Origin: an uncultured SAR86 cluster bacterium
Lineage (GTDB): Bacteria > Pseudomonadota > Gammaproteobacteria > Magnimaribacterales > D2472
NCBI GenBank assembly: GCA_905181595.1
Contig: CAJIYI010000001.1
Coordinates: 649,938-713,937 of the forward strand
Direction of reading: 5' to 3'
DNA length: 64,000 nt
The notes under the pieces are model-generated. The model made no database searches. It was not told the DNA's origin and saw nothing but the letters and a program-made list of their open reading frames with translations. The translations under genes were made by a program, and so were the position numbers. Positions 1 to 7,742 of this stretch are shown one piece after another. How positions within the stretch are numbered: the first letter of the stretch is position 1; the number at the start of each line of letters is the position of its first letter.

Positions 1-421
1 TAAGCTGATTAGAGAAAATTTAATCATCAACAAGGCAGGGTCTGCTAGATACCTCTCGCTCATTGATCCTCTGATGACTCCTTCGAAACTAAATTTTCCA
101 TTCGATATTTCTTTGCTGGGCATGGGCTTAGATGGTCATTTTGCATCATTATTTCCAGAGTTATTGGAGAATATTTCGCTGTTTGAATTGAATGCCCCTC
201 ATGAAATATATCTTTCTCAGAAATCTCTTGGGGATCCATCACATAAAAGAATTACTATGAACTTATCTATGCTACTTAATTCAGATAGATGCATCCTTTT
301 AGTTTCCAGTGAATCTAAGAGAGTAGTTCTGGATCGAGCTATTGGCGATACTCGCCTGCCTGTTCATCATTTAATAAATCAAAATAAGGTCAAGATCGAG
401 TTTTCTGATGTTGATTTTTAA
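1..421 (+). CDS. pgl: 6-phosphogluconolactonase, C-terminal part (partial)
   Basis: The reading frame is open from base 2 to the TAA at 419-421, so the gene begins outside the window. The motif LLGMGLDGHFASLFP matches the conserved GxGxDGHxASLFP signature of the DevB/SOL-type 6-phosphogluconolactonases, and the tail (HHLINQNKVKIEFSD) fits the end of that family. The enzyme hydrolyses 6-phosphogluconolactone to 6-phosphogluconate in the cytosolic oxidative pentose phosphate or Entner-Doudoroff route. Roughly 140 residues are visible, about 60 percent of a normal protein. It is followed 13 bases later by a glucosidase gene on the same strand, a plausible glucose-use grouping (inference). Confidence 0.85.
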   Translation, partial: KLIRENLIINKAGSARYLSLIDPLMTPSKLNFPFDISLLGMGLDGHFASLFPELLENISLFELNAPHEIYLSQKSLGDPSHKRITMNLSMLLNSDRCILLVSSESKRVVLDRAIGDTRLPVHHLINQNKVKIEFSDVDF

Positions 422-434
422 TTTAGGAGAAAAT

Positions 435-2876
435 ATGAAATTTATTCAAATCAACATGGTAATTTTTGCACTATTTTTCTCAATAGTATTAAGTGCGCAA
501 GAAGATTGGAGCAGGACTAGCTCATGTGAATATCCCAATGATTCAAATGAAAAAATAATTAACAATCTAATAAATAAAATGACTATTGAAGAGAAGGTAG
601 GTCAGATTATTCAGGGTGATTTAGAATTCATTGATCCATCAGACATTAAACAATTTAATATTGGCTCAGTGCTTAATGGAGGGAATACAGCTCCCTATGG
701 CAATAAATATAGCTCAGCTGATGATTGGAAGAGGTTAAGCAAAGAATTTTACGACGCTTCAATTGAGATAGATGGAATTAAAATTCCAGTTTTATGGGGC
801 ACTGACGCGGTTCATGGTCACAATAATCTTGTTGGCGCCACTCTTTTTCCTCACAACATAGGTTTAGGCGCATCTAGAAACTATTCTCTTGTTAAGCAGA
901 TAGGTGAGGCAATTGCTCTAGAAGTACTTTCAACAGGAGTGGCTTGGACATTTGCTCCAACAATTGCAGTTCCTCAGAACGATACATGGGGAAGAACTTA
1001 CGAAGGCTTTTCTGAAGACCCTCAACTTGTTTCTAAGCTTGGGGAAGCATTTATTCTTGGGTTGCAGGGCGAAAAATTAAATTTCTTAGATAACAACCAT
1101 GTGATTGCTACTGCCAAGCATTTTATGGGCGATGGCGGAACTTTTGAAGGAGTAGATCAGGGCGATACTAGGGTGTCTGAGAAGGAATTAAGAGATATAC
1201 ATGGTTATCCATACTTTGAGGCATTAGACGCTTGTGCCCAAACAGTTATGGCTAGCTTTAATTCATGGAATGGGAGCAAGTTACATGGCGATCGGGATCT
1301 TTTAACGACCGTATTAAAAGAGAATATGCAATTCGATGGCTTTGTTGTGGGTGATTGGAATGGACATGGCCAAGTTCCAGGCTGCTCGAATCAGAGTTGC
1401 GCACAAGCATTTAACGCTGGCGTCGATATGTTTATGGCGCCCGAGGATTGGCAGCCACTTTTAAAAAATACCATTGCACAAGTTCAATCTGGCGTTATTC
1501 CATTAGAGCGGCTTAATGATGCGGTCACAAGAATACTTAGGGTTAAAGCTAGAATGGGTCTTTTAAGCGGAAGGAAGCCCCATGCCTTTGCAGAAAATTT
1601 CTTAGGCCATCCTCGACATATAGAGCTTGCAAGGCAAGCGGTCAGAGAGTCACTTGTACTTCTTAAAAATAATCAACAAACTCTTCCGCTAAACCCCAGG
1701 GCGCATGTCGGAGTTATAGGCAACGCCGCTAATAAGATATCTTCTCAAACAGGCGGATGGACAATTACATGGCAGGGCAGGGAAAATAAAAATGAAGATT
1801 TTATTGATACCAATACCATCTTTGAAGCAATTTTTGATGCAGTAAATTTGTCTGGAGGCACAATAGAATTTTCTGACAATGGGGTGTTCGATAAGACCCC
1901 TGATTATGTAATCGGTGTATTCGGTGAAGAGCCTTATGCCGAGATGCTTGGCGACCTTCAAGATGTGTCATTTGCTGCAACAGATCCAAAATACCTTTCT
2001 CAATTACAGGACATTTCTTCGCAAAACATCAAGACTGTCAGTATTTTCTTATCTGGAAGACCGCTTGAGGTTAATCAATATATTAATGCCTCTGATTCAT
2101 TTATTGCTGCTTGGTTGCCAGGTACTGCAGTAGAAGGTATTGCTGATGTTATTTTTTCTATAGACGGCGAAGAGCAGTTTAATTTTGTTGGAAAACTTTC
2201 CTATTCCTGGCCAAAAGTAAAATCACAAACTGAGCTGAATCATCAAGATAAGTCCTATGATCCGTTATTTCCATTTGGATTTGGTTTAGATTATTCCTCT
2301 AAGTCACAGCTCGCAATAATTGAATCAATAGACACTGTTCAAAAAATTGATTCCATCAATATTTTCCTAGGAACAGCAACCATACCTGGAGAAGAATTTG
2401 TTCTTACTCAATCAGGGCCTGAATATGTAACGGTGGATGAATATTCAAGCGTTGATGGAGCATTAAATATCTCAAGGTTTGATTATCTGCGCCAGGATGA
2501 TGCTAAAAACTTTATGTTTAGTGAAACTGATTCTATGCAAGCCTTTGGAATTTCAGCTGAAACAGATTTAAATTTTGCATCAATGAAATCACCTTACTAT
2601 GAAATTGTGATGAGAGTCACTGAAACCGATGGCATGCCATTATATTTTACAGCCAGCTGTGGTGAAAATTGCCAAGGCAGTGTTTCACTTCCAATTTCTC
2701 AGGATAATATCTGGGAAACTGTCGCAGTGCCTGTTAGATGTCTAGAGAGAGAAGGGCTAGACAAGTCTATAGGTAATATTAGAAGCCTATTCTTAACGCG
2801 CGGAGCAATTAACTTTGATCTTCATTCAATTATCATCAAAGAAGAGAGCAATGCTACTTTACAGATTAGCTGTTAG
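435..2876 (+). CDS. secreted GH3 beta-glucosidase
   Basis: Glycoside hydrolase family 3, about 813 residues. I start at ATG 435 rather than the upstream in-frame ATG 408 because AGGAG lies at 425-429 and the protein then begins with a clean signal peptide (MKFIQINMVIFALFFSIVLSAQ region). The N-terminal TIM-barrel carries WGTDAVHGHNNLVGATLFPHN and AKHFMGDGGT, and the nucleophile is Asp307 in GFVVGDWNG. The second alpha/beta domain follows (ESLVLLKNN, FPFGFGLDY). The last 150 residues form an extra C-terminal beta domain like that of ExoP-type exo-1,3/1,4-beta-glucanases. It should release glucose from beta-glucans or cello-oligosaccharides in the periplasm or outside. Its 3' end overlaps the convergent DUF5916 gene by 11 bases. 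Confidence 0.93.
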   Translation: MKFIQINMVIFALFFSIVLSAQEDWSRTSSCEYPNDSNEKIINNLINKMTIEEKVGQIIQGDLEFIDPSDIKQFNIGSVLNGGNTAPYGNKYSSADDWKRLSKEFYDASIEIDGIKIPVLWGTDAVHGHNNLVGATLFPHNIGLGASRNYSLVKQIGEAIALEVLSTGVAWTFAPTIAVPQNDTWGRTYEGFSEDPQLVSKLGEAFILGLQGEKLNFLDNNHVIATAKHFMGDGGTFEGVDQGDTRVSEKELRDIHGYPYFEALDACAQTVMASFNSWNGSKLHGDRDLLTTVLKENMQFDGFVVGDWNGHGQVPGCSNQSCAQAFNAGVDMFMAPEDWQPLLKNTIAQVQSGVIPLERLNDAVTRILRVKARMGLLSGRKPHAFAENFLGHPRHIELARQAVRESLVLLKNNQQTLPLNPRAHVGVIGNAANKISSQTGGWTITWQGRENKNEDFIDTNTIFEAIFDAVNLSGGTIEFSDNGVFDKTPDYVIGVFGEEPYAEMLGDLQDVSFAATDPKYLSQLQDISSQNIKTVSIFLSGRPLEVNQYINASDSFIAAWLPGTAVEGIADVIFSIDGEEQFNFVGKLSYSWPKVKSQTELNHQDKSYDPLFPFGFGLDYSSKSQLAIIESIDTVQKIDSINIFLGTATIPGEEFVLTQSGPEYVTVDEYSSVDGALNISRFDYLRQDDAKNFMFSETDSMQAFGISAETDLNFASMKSPYYEIVMRVTETDGMPLYFTASCGENCQGSVSLPISQDNIWETVAVPVRCLEREGLDKSIGNIRSLFLTRGAINFDLHSIIIKEESNATLQISC

Positions 2877-5031
2877 GTTGATAAAAATACTGAAATTTTA
2901 AATAGACCTGAGATGTTTCTAGTCTTAAATTATCGCTAAAAGGATTAGGCTCTTCGTAGTACTGTGTTCCGCCTGCGTAAAAGATAGTATATGGATTCGG
3001 TTTCCACTGAATTAGGGCTTCAAGATAGTAATCATCACTGAAGTCATTTTTTTCAATAATGGTTCTGGACGATAAAGAGCTATCGATTTGATAGTCAATT
3101 TCAAGTCTATTAATTTCCCCTGCATAGAACTCTTCATTTATTAGCTTACTTTGAAGCTCAGAATACCTATGACCAAGGGCAATTTTAAAATTATCAGAGA
3201 ACCTAAAGACAGTATATAAATTGTATTCTATTGAATCTCCAATTTCAGGGGTATCTATTCTGTAGGCTATAGCGTCACCTTTTTCGACCTCGAAGCTAGT
3301 GAAAAAACTTTCACTTGGATGATATTTAAACCTTATTTCAAATTCAGTTTGCTCGCCATACTGGACACCTTTAAATTTTTCACTCGGCTTAACTTTCCAT
3401 TCAAAGGTACCTGTAAAATTAAAGTCTGTTTCAAGGTCCATTTTATATTCATAAAATTCAAAAGTTTTCTGACCTTTGAAGTTCAATCGATTTCGATTGT
3501 TCCAATGGAACGTTATTTTTCTTACTGTGCCCTGGGATCTAAAAGTTCTTCCATACCAATAATTTCTACTTTTATAATCATTTCGCCCAACAAAACCAAC
3601 GTGCGCTCTATAAGTAGGGGATACGTCCTTAAATCTTATCCCAGCATAAGATTTGTCGACGGCTCTTCTGAGTCGAAAGTTTTTTGCAGTTCCTGAAAAG
3701 GATTCACCATCCATGGCATATGTTCTTCCAGCAAAAGTATCATCTGTATCAAGATAATTTACATTACCTTCTTGAGTATTGCTTCTCGCATAGTTTAAAT
3801 CTAGAACATAATCATCTAAAAAATTTATTAGCCCATCAAATTCTACAAGTGAGCCTGATCCACCTGATTGATAGTCTCTATTGGTTGCAATTAAACCAAA
3901 GTGTGATTTGTTGCCTAGATTTCTTTTGAACCTTCCAATTGTTACCTTGCTCTTACCAGCATTACCTTTGTAGGATTGATATTCTCCAGCTGCTAAGTAG
4001 GGTGAATCTGTATCAGTGGCTTGTAAAATATATGTCGAATTTTTCTTGCCTTGTTTAATATATTTAACTGCCCCTAGTGGATTGGTTATCGATCTTGTGT
4101 AAACAGATTGCATATCTGATTTTAGAAGCTCAGCTCCCTTAATAAAGAAAGTTCTTTTTTCTGGGTACGAGATTGCAAAAGTCTGATTGGCCATAATCAT
4201 AGGCACGTCAGATTCAACTTGAGAGAAATCAGGATTAACAGTGTATTCAATAGAGGATGTTTTACTTAGATCATATAGACCTGTAACACCGATCTCATAG
4301 TCAGGGTTTTGCAATTTAAAATCTTTTACAGGCCTATCTCCATTTTGATTAAGAAAAATATATGGATAAATATAATTTCTGTAGATTTTATCGGGTGAAC
4401 CCAAGAGAACCTCTTGGTCCGCTTGGCATGCATAGCAAGTTTCTGCTGGGAGATTTTTAAAAGATGCAAAAACAGTTTGCAAGCCAGCTTGGTAGGATTT
4501 TCTAATAAATCCTAGCTGCCATTTTTGTATTTCTGTTTCGGGGAATTGTAGTTCTGAAAATGGAATAATTAATTCTGCAGAGTAACCATCATCTTGAATA
4601 GCCGTAGATGACTGAAAAAGAATATCCCATGAATCATCTGGTTCAGAGCCTGAGGTATGCTTTTCATCTAATTGCACTCCAAGAGCATTTACTCCAATTA
4701 AAATTCCATATCTATCGTCTCCAAATGGATCGGCCATCAGTGCAACATAATCCTCATTCCATGTTTGATCTCTATTTTTTAGAGTGGCTCTAATCTTATC
4801 AGGATCTCCGTAGGCTTTAATTCCTACGTAAAGGTATTTCTCGTCGTACTTCACATAGGCAGTTGTTTTTAAATTAGAGGGAGTATTCCTAGATGGCATT
4901 ACCTCGTATTCCAAGTCAAAAACAACAGCTTTATCCCATTCACCAGGGGATAGAGTTCCATCAAGCTGAATATTTTCCGCTGAAGTATAGGCAACACTCA
5001 GGCTAAGAAATAAAAAAAATAATTGCTTCAT
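2866..5031 (-). CDS. DUF5916 outer-membrane protein with CBM9-like N-terminus
   Basis: A 721-residue secreted protein with signal peptide (MKQLFFLFLSLSVAYTSA). Residues about 20-190 resemble the carbohydrate-binding family 9 fold (LDGTLSPGEWDKA; TAYVKYDEKYLYVGIKAY; DDRYGILIGVNALGVQLDE). The rest matches the DUF5916 layout, including YTVNPDFSQVESD and FFIKGAEL, and ends in amphipathic strands with a terminal aromatic strand (LKFQYFYQPNS) typical of an outer-membrane beta-barrel. The biochemical function of the family is not established. The convergent GH3 neighbour suggests a link with polysaccharide use, but there is no SusC/SusD pair or TonB receptor here, so this is inference. Confidence 0.85.
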   Translation of the reverse strand: MKQLFFLFLSLSVAYTSAENIQLDGTLSPGEWDKAVVFDLEYEVMPSRNTPSNLKTTAYVKYDEKYLYVGIKAYGDPDKIRATLKNRDQTWNEDYVALMADPFGDDRYGILIGVNALGVQLDEKHTSGSEPDDSWDILFQSSTAIQDDGYSAELIIPFSELQFPETEIQKWQLGFIRKSYQAGLQTVFASFKNLPAETCYACQADQEVLLGSPDKIYRNYIYPYIFLNQNGDRPVKDFKLQNPDYEIGVTGLYDLSKTSSIEYTVNPDFSQVESDVPMIMANQTFAISYPEKRTFFIKGAELLKSDMQSVYTRSITNPLGAVKYIKQGKKNSTYILQATDTDSPYLAAGEYQSYKGNAGKSKVTIGRFKRNLGNKSHFGLIATNRDYQSGGSGSLVEFDGLINFLDDYVLDLNYARSNTQEGNVNYLDTDDTFAGRTYAMDGESFSGTAKNFRLRRAVDKSYAGIRFKDVSPTYRAHVGFVGRNDYKSRNYWYGRTFRSQGTVRKITFHWNNRNRLNFKGQKTFEFYEYKMDLETDFNFTGTFEWKVKPSEKFKGVQYGEQTEFEIRFKYHPSESFFTSFEVEKGDAIAYRIDTPEIGDSIEYNLYTVFRFSDNFKIALGHRYSELQSKLINEEFYAGEINRLEIDYQIDSSLSSRTIIEKNDFSDDYYLEALIQWKPNPYTIFYAGGTQYYEEPNPFSDNLRLETSQVYLKFQYFYQPNS

Positions 5032-5180
5032 GTGTTTCTAAAATTTAGTGAATATTAATGAGAGCTTTTCAAATGTCTATTTTTTTTGCTCGACGGTATT
5101 TTAGGCTAATTCTCTGATTAGGAATATATATATTTAATATGATTTTTTTCCTAATATCATGGGAAATTAAAATGATTTGG

Positions 5181-5199
5181 GTATAATCATTCTCATTAT
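5181..5199. promoter_or_regulatory. Fur/Zur-type operator overlapping a -10 box
   Basis: Positions 5183-5199 read ATAAT-N7-ATTAT, the arm spacing of the classical Fur box. On the minus strand 5181-5195 reads TGAGAATGATTATAC, which matches 11 of the 14 defined bases of the 7-1-7 Fur motif TGATAATnATTATCA. A TATAAT hexamer sits at 5182-5187, so a bound repressor would cover the -10 element and the start codon at 5198. No good -35 is visible. Whether Fur or Zur would bind cannot be told by eye. Confidence 0.55.
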
Positions 5200-5401
5200 G
5201 GCAGACAGCAAGAAAAAACAAACAAAAGTATATCTAATTCCTGAGAGCGAATCTCGCGATAGTCATACCTATCACTACCTAGCTATTAAGACTAAAAAGT
5301 TAGTTATAGAGAATCAGAAATTAAGGCTTAAAAAGTTTAATCCTGCTAAACAAGTCCATGAATGGTTTATAGAAGCAAAGCTTCCACCTCACTCAAAATA
5401 A
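5198..5401 (+). CDS. rpmG: bL33-like ribosomal protein (cysteine-free)
   Basis: A 67-residue basic protein. The C-terminal part KLRLKKFNPAKQVHEWFIEAKL follows the bL33 pattern (LKKFDPxxxxHxxYxEAKx), and the N-terminal part (KVYLIPESESRDSHTYHYLAIKTKK) matches the GTGHFYTTxKNK segment with a small insertion. It has no cysteines, so it would be a zinc-independent C-minus form. I start at ATG 5198, since the upstream TTG at 5177 would place the promoter inside the gene. With TATAAT ending at 5187 the transcript would be nearly leaderless. It stands alone, not next to rpmB, and sits under a Fur-type operator, which suggests an alternative paralogue. The symbol assumes family membership; orthology to housekeeping rpmG is unproven. 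Confidence 0.65.
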   Translation: MADSKKKQTKVYLIPESESRDSHTYHYLAIKTKKLVIENQKLRLKKFNPAKQVHEWFIEAKLPPHSK

Positions 5402-5408
5402 TTCTTCG

Positions 5409-6551
5409 TTACTTTTTCTGATCTTCGGTTTCATCTCGGTGTTTTTTTAGATATGCCATAAAAGGTGTTCCCCCGGTTCCAGTGATAGTAGATCCACCTC
5501 GACCAAAAGGATTTTTAATTTGAGCCTGCTTAAAGATGTATGTTCCTGCGTACTCTAAATGCATAGCTCTAAATGCCCTAATTTCCTCCAAGCAATCGTT
5601 GTAAAGACTAGTTAATTTTTTAGACCCTTTAATAATTTTTTTAATCTGAGAGTTTTTTTCTAAAACTTCCATAAATTCTCTATGCTTAGGAGGCATATAC
5701 TCTCTCATTTCATTTAAGTAATGACGCAAATGATCTTTGGTGTGTGTTATTTGTAATGCTCCATCCAACGACGGAATGATGCTGCTCTGAGCACCTGTCT
5801 CTCCTCTAAAAAATTGGGGCTTGCTTTCAAACTCACCTTTATAAATTAAGCCATTTTTAAGATCAGGATTATCTTTTGTTCCAAAAATAAATGGTCTCAC
5901 CCTATGGTAGTAGATGTATGGATCACATTTTTCTGGCATTCTTGCAAAAATCTCATTGACTTTTTTCATGGAGATTATGATTCTCTTTAGCAATTGAATT
6001 GATTTATCTTCAGGTGCATCAGTCTCTAGCATTGAAATTTCAGCACATGCAGCTATTGCATCTGCAGCAGCATTCTCAATACAAACATGAATAGTTACAA
6101 ACCAATCTTCATCCACCCCACCAAGAAAATTATTTATTAAACCAACATTTTCCAACGAGATAGGTTCATCGGGGTCAATCAGAAACCAATTATCTAAGCA
6201 ATAACTTGCATAACTCAAAATCGGTGGACGGCCTTGATTTTTTGCGACTTTCACCCAAGGATTTGCAAGGACAGAAGGTATTGATTCATTTGGCTTGTTA
6301 TCACCCCAGATATAAGCATGAGCAATAAAACTTAAATGTGACATAGCAAGCTTTAGATCTTGGCTAGCTTGATTGATTAACAGATCATCAATTGAAAGAT
6401 CTTTTGGAGATAGCTTATTAATAGCTGATTGAACTTTTCCTGTTAAAAGCAACTTAGGCAAGTTAGATGCAATTTCTTGTATTCGATCGCATGACTCTGA
6501 TTGAACCGAGTAAGACTTCGATGGAACCTTTTGTGGAAGGAAACCCTGCAT
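5409..6551 (-). CDS. indoleamine 2,3-dioxygenase-family haem protein
   Basis: A 380-residue protein with the IDO-like fold signature. FFRGETGAQSSIIPSLDGAL corresponds to the family's FsGGSaaQSS segment. RAMHLEYAGTYIF carries the expected proximal haem ligand His331. GTGGTPFMAYLK near the C-terminus matches the conserved GTGGTxxMxxLK substrate loop. Known members oxidise L-tryptophan (or related indoles) to N-formylkynurenine. The protein is cytosolic, with no signal peptide. The next upstream gene on the same strand, 52 bases away, is a nicotinamide-nucleotide-type fusion enzyme, which hints at a tryptophan-to-NAD connection, though no other kynurenine-pathway gene is in the window. Substrate is unproven, since bacterial IDO homologues are divergent. 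Confidence 0.85.
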   Translation of the reverse strand: MQGFLPQKVPSKSYSVQSESCDRIQEIASNLPKLLLTGKVQSAINKLSPKDLSIDDLLINQASQDLKLAMSHLSFIAHAYIWGDNKPNESIPSVLANPWVKVAKNQGRPPILSYASYCLDNWFLIDPDEPISLENVGLINNFLGGVDEDWFVTIHVCIENAAADAIAACAEISMLETDAPEDKSIQLLKRIIISMKKVNEIFARMPEKCDPYIYYHRVRPFIFGTKDNPDLKNGLIYKGEFESKPQFFRGETGAQSSIIPSLDGALQITHTKDHLRHYLNEMREYMPPKHREFMEVLEKNSQIKKIIKGSKKLTSLYNDCLEEIRAFRAMHLEYAGTYIFKQAQIKNPFGRGGSTITGTGGTPFMAYLKKHRDETEDQKK

Positions 6552-6603
6552 ATAAACCCCCTAATTTTTACATACTGTGTTTTAAGTATACCTATAATTT
6601 GGA

Positions 6604-7707
6604 TCAGTTCAGATCTCTTCTTATGTCTGTAGATGAGATGTCATCTCGAAAAATTTCTTCATCGAAACCAATGAAGCGGTCGGACACATGTGGGGGGATA
6701 TCAACTGATCCTAGGTCAATAAAGTTAGATTTAATTTTTCTTCCAAAGACTAAAAAATTAATGTTGTGACTGTTAAATAAATCTAGTTGTGTGAGCATAT
6801 CCTCTCGGCTAAGATAAAATTTTTCATCTAATATCCTGGTTAAGGTATCAGCGCCGATCACAAAAACAGAATTGGGGAAGAGAGCAGCTTTATCTGTGAA
6901 TTTTCCTGCTTTTGTAAGAACCCAGTCATGCTTGCCTTCAAACTGCGCAAGGGTTCTTTGAATTTCATGATAGCTTAAAGGTGGCTTGTCAGCATTTTGC
7001 ACACAAATTTCATATGCCAGCCCAAGGCCTGTTTTGTTTTGAGCTAATTTGCTCATTGCAGCATGCCCTGAGTGGAAAGGATTGAATGATCCGGGAAAAA
7101 TAAGCTCAGGAAATCTTGATGAAGATGAGTCGAAATCAATTTTATTATCAACAAGCTTAATCCAGTTTTTCTTTGCTGCAATTGTTGTAACTGTTAGGTA
7201 CTCTGTTTCAGCTAAATTAGTATCTATCCCGCATGATGAGGCTATCGCTCTAATAATATGATTAGTTACCACGGCTTCTTCTTCGGATCTTGAGAGCTCG
7301 CCTTTTTTAAATGCATAAGAGAAACTCTTTGAGTATGCGTGAGTTTGAATGGCAATAAAAAATTTATGCTCACCTTTCTTAAGATAGTCTGTCGCCAGTG
7401 AGGCTGTAATACCAATACCAAGAATCTTACTTGGATGCTCATTAGGATCAATTTTTTTTGCAGCACTAAATGCTTTGGCAGCAATACTTAAAGTAGTGTC
7501 TTCGCTGCAATATTTATCAGGTTTTTTGAGCAGATAATAGTCTAGAGACTCCTTTGCATAAGGGACATAAGCCTCTAAAACTGATTTGCTTGCACCAGGA
7601 ACTCTCAGCAAAGCTGAAATGGCATCGGTCCCCCCGCCGCTAGAAACTGTAACAAATCTATAGCCACTCAAGTGAATCTTTTTTATTAGCTCGGTTTGCT
7701 CTTTCAT
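6604..7707 (-). CDS. CinA-like / nucleotidyltransferase fusion protein
   Basis: A 367-residue two-domain protein. Residues about 1-165 resemble the CinA C-terminal (nicotinamide-nucleotide amidohydrolase) domain: TVSSGGGTDAISALLRVPG, SIAAKAF and LGIGITASLA. Residues about 202-365 form an HIGH-type nucleotidyltransferase, with GSFNPFHSGH at 206-215 and a late ISSTDIRRDL motif matching the usual ISSTxIR signature of NMN/nicotinate-nucleotide adenylyltransferases. The fusion suggests pyridine-nucleotide salvage or repair. The domain order is seen directly; the substrate is inferred. It precedes the IDO-family gene in a probable two-gene minus-strand operon and is divergent from the BVMO gene, with a 35-base shared promoter gap. 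Confidence 0.78.
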   Translation of the reverse strand: MKEQTELIKKIHLSGYRFVTVSSGGGTDAISALLRVPGASKSVLEAYVPYAKESLDYYLLKKPDKYCSEDTTLSIAAKAFSAAKKIDPNEHPSKILGIGITASLATDYLKKGEHKFFIAIQTHAYSKSFSYAFKKGELSRSEEEAVVTNHIIRAIASSCGIDTNLAETEYLTVTTIAAKKNWIKLVDNKIDFDSSSSRFPELIFPGSFNPFHSGHAAMSKLAQNKTGLGLAYEICVQNADKPPLSYHEIQRTLAQFEGKHDWVLTKAGKFTDKAALFPNSVFVIGADTLTRILDEKFYLSREDMLTQLDLFNSHNINFLVFGRKIKSNFIDLGSVDIPPHVSDRFIGFDEEIFRDDISSTDIRRDLN

Positions 7708-7742
7708 ATCCCTTAATTGTAGCTAGATAGGATCTATTTTAT

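Noticed and set aside
435..5031. Polysaccharide utilisation locus around the GH3 enzyme
   Set aside because: There is no SusC/SusD or TonB receptor and no second glycosidase; a lone convergent GH3/DUF5916 pair is too little.
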